A stretch of 64,000 bases of DNA from Arthrobacter sp. Leaf137 (GTDB lineage Bacteria > Actinomycetota > Actinomycetes > Actinomycetales > Micrococcaceae), in NCBI RefSeq assembly GCF_001423525.1, contig NZ_LMOI01000012.1, forward strand, positions 376,115-440,114, given 5' to 3'. A program made the translations under genes and the position numbers. Below are positions 53,346 through 60,451 of the stretch, one piece after another. Each line of letters opens with the position of its first letter. Position 1 is the first letter of the stretch. Under the pieces are notes generated by a model that had not been told where the DNA came from, did no database searches, and saw only the letters and a list, made by a program, of their open reading frames with translations.

Positions 53346-55319
53346 TCATGCCGGCGTTGCCGGCCGCACGGTGGCTCCGTGCAGGGCCCGCAGCCCGTTC
53401 AGGATGGTGGCCAGGTCCACGAGCTCCTGGAGGAGGGCACCGGTGACGGCGGGAATGTAGCCGGTCATGGCCACGGCCATCAGCCCCACGCTTAGCCCGA
53501 TGCCTGTCCAGATGCTGACAAGTGCCACCGACATGGTGCGTTGCCCGATCGCCACCGCCAGGGCAACCTTTGACAGGTCATCAAGCATCACCACCACGTC
53601 CGCGGATTCGCTGGCAGCTGTAGCGCCCCTGGCGCCCATGGCGATGCCCACGTCCGCTGCCGCGAGCACCGGAGCGTCGTTGACGCCGTCGCCCACCATG
53701 AGCACGGGCCGCTCCCGGACGGCCGCCACGGCCTGGACCTTGTCCTCCGGCAGGCAGTCCGCCTGCACCCTGGTGATGCCGGCTTCCCTGGCGATGTATG
53801 CGGCGGTGGCGCCGGCGTCGCCGGTCAGCAGCACGGTGTGTTGGACCCCGAGCCGCTGCAGCTGGTCAAGCGTTCCCACCGCGTTGGCGCGCAGTGGGTC
53901 TTTCATGATCAGCGCTCCGGCATATGTCCCGTTGATGGCCACGTGCACCGCCAGCTGGCCGCTGCGGAGCGACGCTTCGCGGAACCCGGCCGCGGCTTTC
54001 ACCAGGCCAGCCTTGCCCACCACCACGGTGTCGTCCCCGCAGACGGCCTGCACACCGTGGGTGGCGTGCTCGATGGCCTCCGTCACCGGCAGAAGCTCCA
54101 GGTTGCGCTGGGCGGCTGCCTCGATGACGGAGGCAGCCAGGACGTGGGAAGAATACTGTTCGGCGGAGGCAGCCAGCTGCAGGATACGGGCAGGGTCGAA
54201 GGCAGGCCCCGCGCCGGATCCCGCGGCAGGTGCCGCCTGCACCGTATCCAGGACGGGGCGTCCCGATGTCAGTGTTCCGGTCTTGTCGAAGACCGCCGTC
54301 CGGGCGCGGGCCAGCTGTTCCAGGGTGCCGGTGTTCTTGATGATGATGCCCTTGTGCGCCGCCTGGCTGGTGCCGGCGAGGAATGCCACGGGTGCGGCGA
54401 TCAGGAGCGGGCACGGCGTGGCCACCACCAGGACCTGGGCAAACCGGACGGGGTCTGCCGAGAGGAACCAGGCGGTGGCGGCCATGGCCACCGCGAGCGC
54501 GGTGAAGGGAACGGCGTACCGGTCCGCGAGGCGCACCACCGGCGCCCGGCTGGAGGAAGCCTCCTCCACCAGGGCGATGATGCGGCTGTACTGCGAGTCG
54601 GCCGCCGTGGCCGCCGCCCGCACCCTGATAGCTGCCTCGCCGTTGACGGAGCCGCTGAGCAGGAGATCCCCGCGCACCCTTTCCACGGGCAGGCTCTCGC
54701 CGGTCAGGGACGATTCGTCCATGCTGGCCTCCCCGGACAGGAGCTCGCCGTCCACCGGGACCAGTTCGGAGGGCCGCACCACCAGGATGTCGCCCGGCAG
54801 CACGTCACCGATGGGGGTGTCGTCCAGTACCGATCCGTCGGTTTCCCGGTGGGCGTAGCGGGGAGCCCTGTCCAGCAGGGACCTCAGTTCGCGGACGGCG
54901 CGGCCCTGGGCGAACGTTTCCAGCGCCTCGCCGCCGGCAAGCATGAGGATGACCACCAGGGCTGCCAGGTACTCGCCCACGGCCACCGTGCTCGCGACGG
55001 CCATGAGCGCCAGCACGTCGATCCCCCAGCGCCCCTCCCGGAGGGACCGGACCATCGCCACCGCGCGGAACACGGCCACGAGGGCTGCATAGGCGGACGC
55101 ACCCAGCCGCGCCGGCTCTTCCCGCCCGGCGAGCAGCAGCCCCAGGGTGGCGGCGAGCACCAGGCAGGTCAGGAACACCAAGGGGTACAGGCGGACCTGG
55201 GCCAGCATCCTGGCCAGCAGCGCATTGCGCGGTGCCGGGCTGTCGCCGGCCGTCCCGGGCCCTGCGATCACGCCCGGCGGGGACGGCTGTCCCTTAGGCA
55301 AGGTCCGCCCGCGGGGCAT
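53346..55319 (-). CDS. Heavy-metal-type (P1B) ATPase without N-terminal metal domain
   Basis: 657 residues. The ATG at 55319 lies within the upstream PPOX gene (26-base overlap); a TTG at 55301 or GTG at 55271 is possible. No HMA or Cys-rich N-terminal domain is present. Helices precede the actuator segment DESSLTGESLPVERV. The ion motif is VVATPCPLLIAAPVAFLAG (CPL rather than CPC or CPS), the phosphorylated Asp345 lies in VFDKTGTLTSG, and the hinge is MVGDGVNDAPVLAAADVG. The P1B His-Pro dipeptide is His-Val here (SSHVLAAS). The substrate is not predictable. Confidence 0.9.
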   Translation of the reverse strand: MPRGRTLPKGQPSPPGVIAGPGTAGDSPAPRNALLARMLAQVRLYPLVFLTCLVLAATLGLLLAGREEPARLGASAYAALVAVFRAVAMVRSLREGRWGIDVLALMAVASTVAVGEYLAALVVILMLAGGEALETFAQGRAVRELRSLLDRAPRYAHRETDGSVLDDTPIGDVLPGDILVVRPSELVPVDGELLSGEASMDESSLTGESLPVERVRGDLLLSGSVNGEAAIRVRAAATAADSQYSRIIALVEEASSSRAPVVRLADRYAVPFTALAVAMAATAWFLSADPVRFAQVLVVATPCPLLIAAPVAFLAGTSQAAHKGIIIKNTGTLEQLARARTAVFDKTGTLTSGRPVLDTVQAAPAAGSGAGPAFDPARILQLAASAEQYSSHVLAASVIEAAAQRNLELLPVTEAIEHATHGVQAVCGDDTVVVGKAGLVKAAAGFREASLRSGQLAVHVAINGTYAGALIMKDPLRANAVGTLDQLQRLGVQHTVLLTGDAGATAAYIAREAGITRVQADCLPEDKVQAVAAVRERPVLMVGDGVNDAPVLAAADVGIAMGARGATAASESADVVVMLDDLSKVALAVAIGQRTMSVALVSIWTGIGLSVGLMAVAMTGYIPAVTGALLQELVDLATILNGLRALHGATVRPATPA

Positions 55320-55764
55320 CGTCCAGGTGGTTCCACCACGTCAGCGGGGAAGTAACCACGAACCGCCTGCCGGTCACGGACCTGGGGACGATCCGTACAA
55401 AGTGGTCTTTGGGTCCCGCCTGCCACGGAAACAAAACAAGCCCCACGCCCTTCATCAGGTCCGGGGACGGTTCCAGGACCACGGCGCGGCCCTTGACCTC
55501 CACGCTCCATGCCCGCCGCGGTTCGCCTCCGGTGCCGTCAGCTTCGAGGGCGACGGCGGCGTCCCCGGCCAGGGCGGCCAGTTTTGTTCCTTCGCCGGTG
55601 CGGAACACCAGGGCCCCATTGTCCACTTTGTAGTTGACCGGGAAGATTTCCGGATGCCCGTCCACCAGGACTGCCAGATGGCCCACCGACACTTCGCGCA
55701 GGAGCTCCCAGCAGGCATCGGCGCTGAGCACCTCCATCTCCGGTGCGGCTGAACTCTTGTGCAT
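55294..55764 (-). CDS. PPOX-fold protein, first gene of the ATPase operon
   Basis: 156 residues, a paralogue of the proteins at 42117 and 55899. CWELLREVSVGHLAVLVDG, EIFPVNYKVDNGALVF, RTGEGTKLAALAGDAAVALEAD, AWSVEVKGRAVVLE and FVRIVPRSVTGRRFV repeat the family pattern. It is the head of PPOX - P1B ATPase - USP - CtpF-like ATPase. An operator 36 bases upstream and TACGTT seven bases before the ATG, with no ribosome-binding site, suggest a leaderless, DevR-dependent message. Confidence 0.91.
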   Translation of the reverse strand: MHKSSAAPEMEVLSADACWELLREVSVGHLAVLVDGHPEIFPVNYKVDNGALVFRTGEGTKLAALAGDAAVALEADGTGGEPRRAWSVEVKGRAVVLEPSPDLMKGVGLVLFPWQAGPKDHFVRIVPRSVTGRRFVVTSPLTWWNHLDDAPRADLA

Positions 55765-55800
55765 ACAGCCGAACGTAATGGCCTCGGCGGAGCTGCACTA

Positions 55801-55814
55801 GGGCATTTCGGCCC
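55801..55814 (-). promoter_or_regulatory. DosR-like operator for the minus-strand PPOX operon
   Basis: GGGCATTTCGGCCC, one mismatch to GGGNCNWWNGNCCC, 36 bases before the PPOX start at 55764. Confidence 0.65.
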
Positions 55815-55849
55815 GGGCGCAGGATGCTGCCGGGGCGCGGCGGCACTTA

Positions 55850-55863
55850 CGGTCTTTGGGCCC
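55850..55863 (+). promoter_or_regulatory. DosR-like operator for the plus-strand PPOX gene
   Basis: CGGTCTTTGGGCCC, one mismatch, ending 35 bases before the start at 55899; TAGGAT lies six bases before the ATG. Together with the site at 55801, the divergent pair has one operator each. Confidence 0.7.
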
Positions 55864-55898
55864 TGTTGGTACCCCACCCGGGCTTCTAGGATCTGGAC

Positions 55899-56369
55899 AT
55901 GACCGACAAGAACATGGTGCCCGAAGCAGAAATCCTCGATACCGACGAGTGCTGGCGGTTGCTGCAGAACACGAGTGTTGGACGCCTCGCCGTGGTTGTT
56001 GACGGCCAGCCGGACGTCTTCCCGGTGAGCTTCAAGCCCGACGGCGGCGGCCTGCTGTTCCGCACCGGCAGCGGAACCAAGCTCGATGCCATGGAAGCGA
56101 ACTCGCTGGTTGCCCTCGAAGCCGACAGCGTGAGCGGCGAGTTCGGGCTGGCCTGGAGTGTTGTGGTCAAGGGCAAAGCAGTCCAGGACGATGCCTCGGG
56201 CACTTCGCTCAACGACACCCGCCGCGGGCTGTTCCCCTGGCAGGGTGTGGGCCAGGAGCACCTGATCCGCATAGTTCCCCAATCGGTAACCGGCAGGAAG
56301 TTCACCCTGTCTGCAACAGGGACCTGGCGGACCACCCTGGACGACGCCACCCGGGCAGGGCTCGAATAG
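55899..56369 (+). CDS. PPOX-fold protein
   Basis: 156 residues. CWRLLQNTSVGRLAVVVDGQPDVFPVSF, LLFRTGSGTKLDAMEAN, AWSVVVKGKAV and LIRIVPQSVTGRKFTL give the PPOX family. It is closer to the divergent copy at 55294 than to the one at 42117, so the pair probably arose by local duplication. It is followed after four bases by the DUF5655 gene. Confidence 0.91.
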   Translation: MTDKNMVPEAEILDTDECWRLLQNTSVGRLAVVVDGQPDVFPVSFKPDGGGLLFRTGSGTKLDAMEANSLVALEADSVSGEFGLAWSVVVKGKAVQDDASGTSLNDTRRGLFPWQGVGQEHLIRIVPQSVTGRKFTLSATGTWRTTLDDATRAGLE

Positions 56370-56373
56370 CCGC

Positions 56374-56754
56374 ATGCGCCCGGAGCCGGGATGCGGTCCG
56401 TGGACTGTGGAGCGGTTCTTCGCCGGCTCCCCTGATGCCCTCGCGGTGTACGGGGAAGTCAGCCGCATCGCCTCATCCTTCGGCGACGTCGAGGTACGTG
56501 CCTCCAAAAGCCAGGTCGCGTTCCGGCGGCGGCGCGGTTTTGCCTACCTGTGGCTGCCCGGCATGTACCTGAGGTCCGCGGTTGCCGTTGTCCTTTCACT
56601 GGCGCTCCCTTTTGAGTCTGCGTCCCCGCGGTTCAAGGAAATAGCCCATCCCTCACCCTCGATCTGGATGCACCACATTGAAATAACGGACGCCAGCCAG
56701 GTGGACGCCGCGGTAGCCGGGTGGATGCGCCAGGCCTACGACTTTGCGGCGTAG
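56374..56754 (+). CDS. DUF5655 domain protein
   Basis: 126 residues. The domain is recognised from PWTVERFFAGSPDALAVYGEVSRI, VEVRASKSQVAFRRRRGFAYLWLP, and the C-terminal HHIEITDASQVDAAVAGWMRQAYDFA. The function is unknown. It starts four bases after the PPOX stop and is probably co-transcribed. Confidence 0.87.
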   Translation: MRPEPGCGPWTVERFFAGSPDALAVYGEVSRIASSFGDVEVRASKSQVAFRRRRGFAYLWLPGMYLRSAVAVVLSLALPFESASPRFKEIAHPSPSIWMHHIEITDASQVDAAVAGWMRQAYDFAA

Positions 56755-56769
56755 GTCCAGGCGCCTGCC

Positions 56770-56783
56770 GGGCCTTGCGCCCC
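56770..56783 (+). promoter_or_regulatory. Distal DosR-like operator for the GyrI-like gene
   Basis: GGGCCTTGCGCCCC, one mismatch (G for W in the centre), 20 bases upstream of and in phase with the perfect site at 56790. Tandem boxes two helical turns apart are usual at strong DosR promoters. Confidence 0.5.
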
Positions 56784-56789
56784 GATTTA

Positions 56790-56803
56790 GGGGCCTAAGG
56801 CCC
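56790..56803 (+). promoter_or_regulatory. Proximal DosR-like operator for the GyrI-like gene
   Basis: GGGGCCTAAGGCCC, a perfect match to GGGNCNWWNGNCCC, ending 36 bases before the start codon at 56840. CACCAT lies six bases before the ATG. Confidence 0.8.
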
Positions 56804-56839
56804 TGCCGGGCCCGGCAGTGCGCGCGGCACCATGATGCC

Positions 56840-57340
56840 ATGAACAGCTCCAGCACCAACGGCGACGCCGGCCTGCCGCCCCGGAAAGTGCACCTCGCAG
56901 AGCAGGCGGTCGCCGTCGTCCGTGAACACGTCCGCATGGATGCGCTCCCGGACTTCTTCGGCCGGGCCTTCAGCAGCGTCGTGGCGGCAGCGCACCGGCA
57001 GGGGGCCACCCCGGCCGGGCCGCCTTTCGCGCGATACCACGGCATGCCCGGCGAAACTGTGGACGTGGAGGCCGGTTTCCCCATCACCGGCACGTTCACC
57101 ACCGCCGATGGCGTCCAGGCCGGAACGCTGCCGGAGGCCGATGCCCTGGAAGCGATCCACACCGGCCCCTACGACACCCTCCAGCAAACATACGGGGCGG
57201 TCCAGCAGCAGATGCGGGCAGACGGGCTCACACCGGCAGACAGCATGTGGGAGTACTACCTCAGCGACCCGGAGAAGGAACCGGATCCGGCCGCGTGGCA
57301 GACCAGGGTCATATGGCCTGTTATCGACCGGACCGGTTAG
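56840..57340 (+). CDS. GyrI-like domain protein
   Basis: 166 residues from the ATG at 56840. The GyrI-like/SRPBCC-type ligand-binding half fold is seen in AVVREHVRMDALPDFFGRAF, PPFARYHGMPGETVDVEAGFPI, DALEAIHTGPYDTLQQTYGAV and DSMWEYYLSDPEKEPDPAAWQTRVIWPV. There is no DNA-binding domain. Such proteins bind small hydrophobic molecules or inhibit gyrase; the ligand is unknown. It carries the clearest tandem operator in the island. Confidence 0.9.
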   Translation: MNSSSTNGDAGLPPRKVHLAEQAVAVVREHVRMDALPDFFGRAFSSVVAAAHRQGATPAGPPFARYHGMPGETVDVEAGFPITGTFTTADGVQAGTLPEADALEAIHTGPYDTLQQTYGAVQQQMRADGLTPADSMWEYYLSDPEKEPDPAAWQTRVIWPVIDRTG

Positions 57341-57345
57341 TTCCC

Positions 57346-58101
57346 ATGGCCCGCATCACGTCAGCTGCCGTGAACAAGCGCGCCGCAGGCACCGGCCGGG
57401 AGTGGAGACCCCTGTTTGTCTGCGCTGGGGCGGCGGCAATCCTCTTCGTGGTCCTGCTGATCACAGCCCTGGCCCTGGACTTCGCTGCGCCGCCCCCTGT
57501 GGATGGCGGCGCTCAAACGCTGGAGTTCATTGCCGGGCACAAGGCGGCTTATGTTGCCGAGCAGATCCTGTGGATCCTGCCGAACATCCTCGCCGTACTG
57601 GTCTTCACCGCACTCTTCGTGGCCGTACTCCCAACGCAGAAAAGCCTCAGCGTGGTGGCACTGGTGGCCGGCGCCCTGCCCTGGGCGCTGTTCCTGGCCG
57701 TTCCGGTCAGCAGCCGCGGATCACTCAACCTGGTCTACCTCAGTGACCGCTACATGGCCGCGTCCACAGCTGAGGGCCGGAGGATCTTCGCCACCGCCGC
57801 TGAAGCCATCATTGCCGAAAACAACACCCCCGCACTTATCGGTGCACTGTCGGCCGTGGGCATCCTCCTCATGGCCATCGCGATGAACCGCACGCCGTCC
57901 GGGCAGTTCCCCCGCTGGGTTGCGTGGCTGGGCATGGCCACCGGAGCGCTGGGCATCGCCAGTGAAATCCTGCGCTACGCCGTGCCGGAATTCTACTGGG
58001 GTTACGGCGTCCTGCTGTGGGCGTGGTTCGTTTCCACAGGCATTGCGCTGATCCGGATGCCGGTCACTGCCACACAGCACCGCGCACCCGCGGAGGACTA
58101 G
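57346..58101 (+). CDS. Polytopic membrane protein, DUF4386-like
   Basis: 251 residues from the ATG at 57346. About six hydrophobic segments can be read, including LFVCAGAAAILFVVLLITALAL, ILWILPNILAVLVFTALFVAVL, LSVVALVAGALPWALFLAV, LIGALSAVGILLMAIAM and GYGVLLWAWFVSTGIALI. There are no catalytic motifs. It resembles DUF4386-type proteins of unknown function, but I am not certain of the family. It starts five bases after the GyrI-like gene and so belongs to the same probable DevR-controlled operon. Confidence 0.82.
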   Translation: MARITSAAVNKRAAGTGREWRPLFVCAGAAAILFVVLLITALALDFAAPPPVDGGAQTLEFIAGHKAAYVAEQILWILPNILAVLVFTALFVAVLPTQKSLSVVALVAGALPWALFLAVPVSSRGSLNLVYLSDRYMAASTAEGRRIFATAAEAIIAENNTPALIGALSAVGILLMAIAMNRTPSGQFPRWVAWLGMATGALGIASEILRYAVPEFYWGYGVLLWAWFVSTGIALIRMPVTATQHRAPAED

Positions 58102-58535
58102 GAGCGGCCCCCGCCCTCCGGCGTCGTACTCCGCTGCTTCAGGAGCGTCCGCAGCTCCTCCAGCAACTCAAGCTGCTGGCTGTTGATGGCCATCAGCCGG
58201 TCGATTTCCCCTTTCGACTGCATGTCCGTCTCAAGGTCGTGCCGTGCCATGGCAGCTGCAATCGCATCCTGCCGTTTGGCGGCAATGAGGAGGATGGCGC
58301 CCTGCAGTCCCGCCAGCATGGAGAGGAAGAGGTTCAGGAGGATGTACGGGTACGGATCCCAGGCAGTGGCCGTCAGCAGGTAGGTATTCACGGCAGCCCA
58401 TGCGGCCATAAAGGCCATGAAGAGACCCACGAAAGTCCAGCTGCCCATCCCGTTCCGAAGGACGTCTGCCGCCCGCTCGCCCCGGCTCAGGCCCTCCTTG
58501 TGCCGGGCGTGCCACGTTGTTCTGCGCTCGCTCAT
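58098..58535 (-). CDS. DUF1003 membrane protein
   Basis: 145 residues from the ATG at 58535 (MSERRTTWHARHKEG). DUF1003 features: GSWTFVGLFMAFMAAWAAVNTYL, then DPYPYILLNLFLSMLAGLQGAILLIA, two membrane helices, followed by a cytosolic helical tail with NSQQLELLEELRTLLKQ. The function is unknown. It overlaps the preceding plus-strand gene by four bases, tail to tail. Confidence 0.9.
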   Translation of the reverse strand: MSERRTTWHARHKEGLSRGERAADVLRNGMGSWTFVGLFMAFMAAWAAVNTYLLTATAWDPYPYILLNLFLSMLAGLQGAILLIAAKRQDAIAAAMARHDLETDMQSKGEIDRLMAINSQQLELLEELRTLLKQRSTTPEGGGRS

Positions 58536-58632
58536 GAGCCAAGGGTATGCGGCCAGGTGCAACTGATGGCCCCTGCGGCTTGCGGCGACAGATCGCGTGC
58601 GGAACGCCACCCCTGGCGGCGCCTGCCGGGCC

Positions 58633-60123
58633 TCAGAAACTGGAAGAACTTCCGGAACCGGAGAAGCTGCCGCCGCTGCTTCCGTACCCGGTGGTGCTTC
58701 CGCCGCCGCCCCGCGCGGAGCTGACACTGTTGACGCCGGTGTTGAGCCCCGAACTGAAGGCCGCGACGTTGAAGAAGTGGTAGGACGGGTAGACGGTCCC
58801 CAGGATGCTGGGCTCATACGTCCGGCGGCGGCTGCGCCCCAGGCCGTCCTGGGCCGTCTCCATCTGTTGGCGCATGAGTTTGGCTTCGCGTTCGTTCTTC
58901 GCGAAGCCGGCTATCACCGTTGCGGCATGATCCTCCAGGAGCCCGGCCAGCCTGCTGCGTGCTTCGTTGAGGCGGTCCAGCGCAGTTTCGGGGGTGATCC
59001 GTTCCTCGGCCAGTTCCGCGGTCCACCGCTCTATGTCGCGCAGGCTGTGGTCCCGGAAGGATCGCAGCGCCGCGGCGGTGGCCGAGTCCCCCTGGCCATG
59101 GTGTTTGGTCAGCAGCCGTTCCAGCCCGGACAGGTCTTCGCGGAAGGGCGCGAGCTGGCGGTCCCAGGCGGCGGGCCAGGTGGCGGCCCGGTTGAGGAAG
59201 GCGTTAGTGTCCGCGATGACGTCATCGAGTGCATCGAGTTCGGTGGCCGCATCGGCGTATTCGCGGGTGATTTTCAGGTTCCCGCGGCGGCCCAGCGAGC
59301 GTTGGCTGAGCGCGTGCACCCTGTTGGAAAGATCGGTGGCGGCGGTGTACCGGTTCAGGAAGGTGCGGTGCTTTTCCAGGACCTGGCTGCCGTAGCGGGA
59401 GGATTCCGGGATGGTGCCGGCGTTGAGCTCCGTGACGTCCAGGTCCATGCTGACGCTGGCGTAGCTCCGGTCGCCGCGCTCAATCTCCTTCCGGCTGGCG
59501 GACCTGGTCACGGTGCGGACAATCAGCCAGGCGCCGGCGCCGAGGGCGGCGATCCCGCCGCTGACCCAGGCCGTGACCAGGAAGGCAGCCGACTGGTACC
59601 ACGGCTGGTTGATCAGCTGCGCGGCACGCCGTACCCCCGCGATGGTGCCATCCGTCCACTGGGCATCACGGAACAGTTCCTTGGTGGCGTCCTGGATGTC
59701 GCTTCGCTGCTCGAGCGAGACCTTGCGGTCTTCACCCATGTACGTCCCCACGTGGCGGCCCACGGGGTCCAGGGCAAAGATGAACAGCCCGTCCGCCCAC
59801 TTCTGCCCGTCCCCGCTGATCCATTCTGGACGCTCGGCGCGGGCGAACCGCAGCACTTCCTCGTTGAGGTTGTCTTCGGCCCGCCCGTTGTAGGTGTAGA
59901 CCGCAACAGTAGTGGGCTCGTGGAAGTCCATCGCTTCGACAGCCGGGACCAGGGTGTTCCGGTCAAGCACTCCGGCGGTGTCCTCAACTACCAAGGATGA
60001 CGGCGGAACCGCGAGCGCCGGGGCTCCGTTGCCAAGCATCAGCGCGGCCAGGAACAGCAGCAGCCCTGCCATCCTGGGCACCGTTTCCCGGCGCCGGGAA
60101 GTGTCGTTTACTGTCAGCGGCAT
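58633..60123 (-). CDS. DUF5129 / TPM-like membrane-anchored protein
   Basis: 496 residues from the ATG at 60123 behind GGGGG. A signal peptide (MAGLLLFLAALMLGNGAPALA) is followed by a TPM-like extracellular domain (LVVEDTAGVLDRNTLVPAVEAM ... WADGLFIFALDP), one helix at about 190-210, then a long helical cytosolic part with several coiled-coil stretches. The tail is Gly/Ser-rich (GGGGSTTGYGSSGGSFSGSG). The domain order fits actinobacterial DUF5129 proteins; the function is unknown. The first base lies 122 bases from the operator at 60245, which probably serves the divergent dehydrogenase. Confidence 0.85.
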   Translation of the reverse strand: MPLTVNDTSRRRETVPRMAGLLLFLAALMLGNGAPALAVPPSSLVVEDTAGVLDRNTLVPAVEAMDFHEPTTVAVYTYNGRAEDNLNEEVLRFARAERPEWISGDGQKWADGLFIFALDPVGRHVGTYMGEDRKVSLEQRSDIQDATKELFRDAQWTDGTIAGVRRAAQLINQPWYQSAAFLVTAWVSGGIAALGAGAWLIVRTVTRSASRKEIERGDRSYASVSMDLDVTELNAGTIPESSRYGSQVLEKHRTFLNRYTAATDLSNRVHALSQRSLGRRGNLKITREYADAATELDALDDVIADTNAFLNRAATWPAAWDRQLAPFREDLSGLERLLTKHHGQGDSATAAALRSFRDHSLRDIERWTAELAEERITPETALDRLNEARSRLAGLLEDHAATVIAGFAKNEREAKLMRQQMETAQDGLGRSRRRTYEPSILGTVYPSYHFFNVAAFSSGLNTGVNSVSSARGGGGSTTGYGSSGGSFSGSGSSSSF

Positions 60124-60244
60124 CCGTGACCCCCATCGAAGTTGTCCTGGTCCATTCGTATCAGCGGGCAACACTCCTGACCAGCGGGAACAGAACTTCC
60201 GGGCGCTGGGTTCAAGCGTCGCCCGGATCCATCCTCCGCGTCCA

Positions 60245-60258
60245 GGGTCCTTGGTCCC
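60245..60258 (+). promoter_or_regulatory. Distal DosR-like operator upstream of the alcohol dehydrogenase gene
   Basis: GGGTCCTTGGTCCC, a perfect match to GGGNCNWWNGNCCC, 50 bases upstream of the second perfect site. Confidence 0.75.
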
Positions 60259-60294
60259 GCAGCGTCACAGGGCCGGGATACGGTCCGGAAGCCC

Positions 60295-60308
60295 GGGTCC
60301 TAAGACCC
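60295..60308 (+). promoter_or_regulatory. Proximal DosR-like operator upstream of the alcohol dehydrogenase gene
   Basis: GGGTCCTAAGACCC, a perfect match. CATGCT lies about 33 bases beyond the centre, predicting a start near 60344 and a leader of about 108 bases. The 327-base gap contains no open frame I would call a gene. Confidence 0.78.
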
Positions 60309-60451
60309 TTTTCGCGGAAGAACCGGTCTTCCATGCTTAAGGCCCGTGACGCGTCCTGTTCCGCAAACAGGGAAGGGCGCGGCGCGGACAGGCCGCGCAT
60401 CGGGGCACCAACACCCGATTCGGGGACGCACCCCAACAGCAAGGACCAGAG

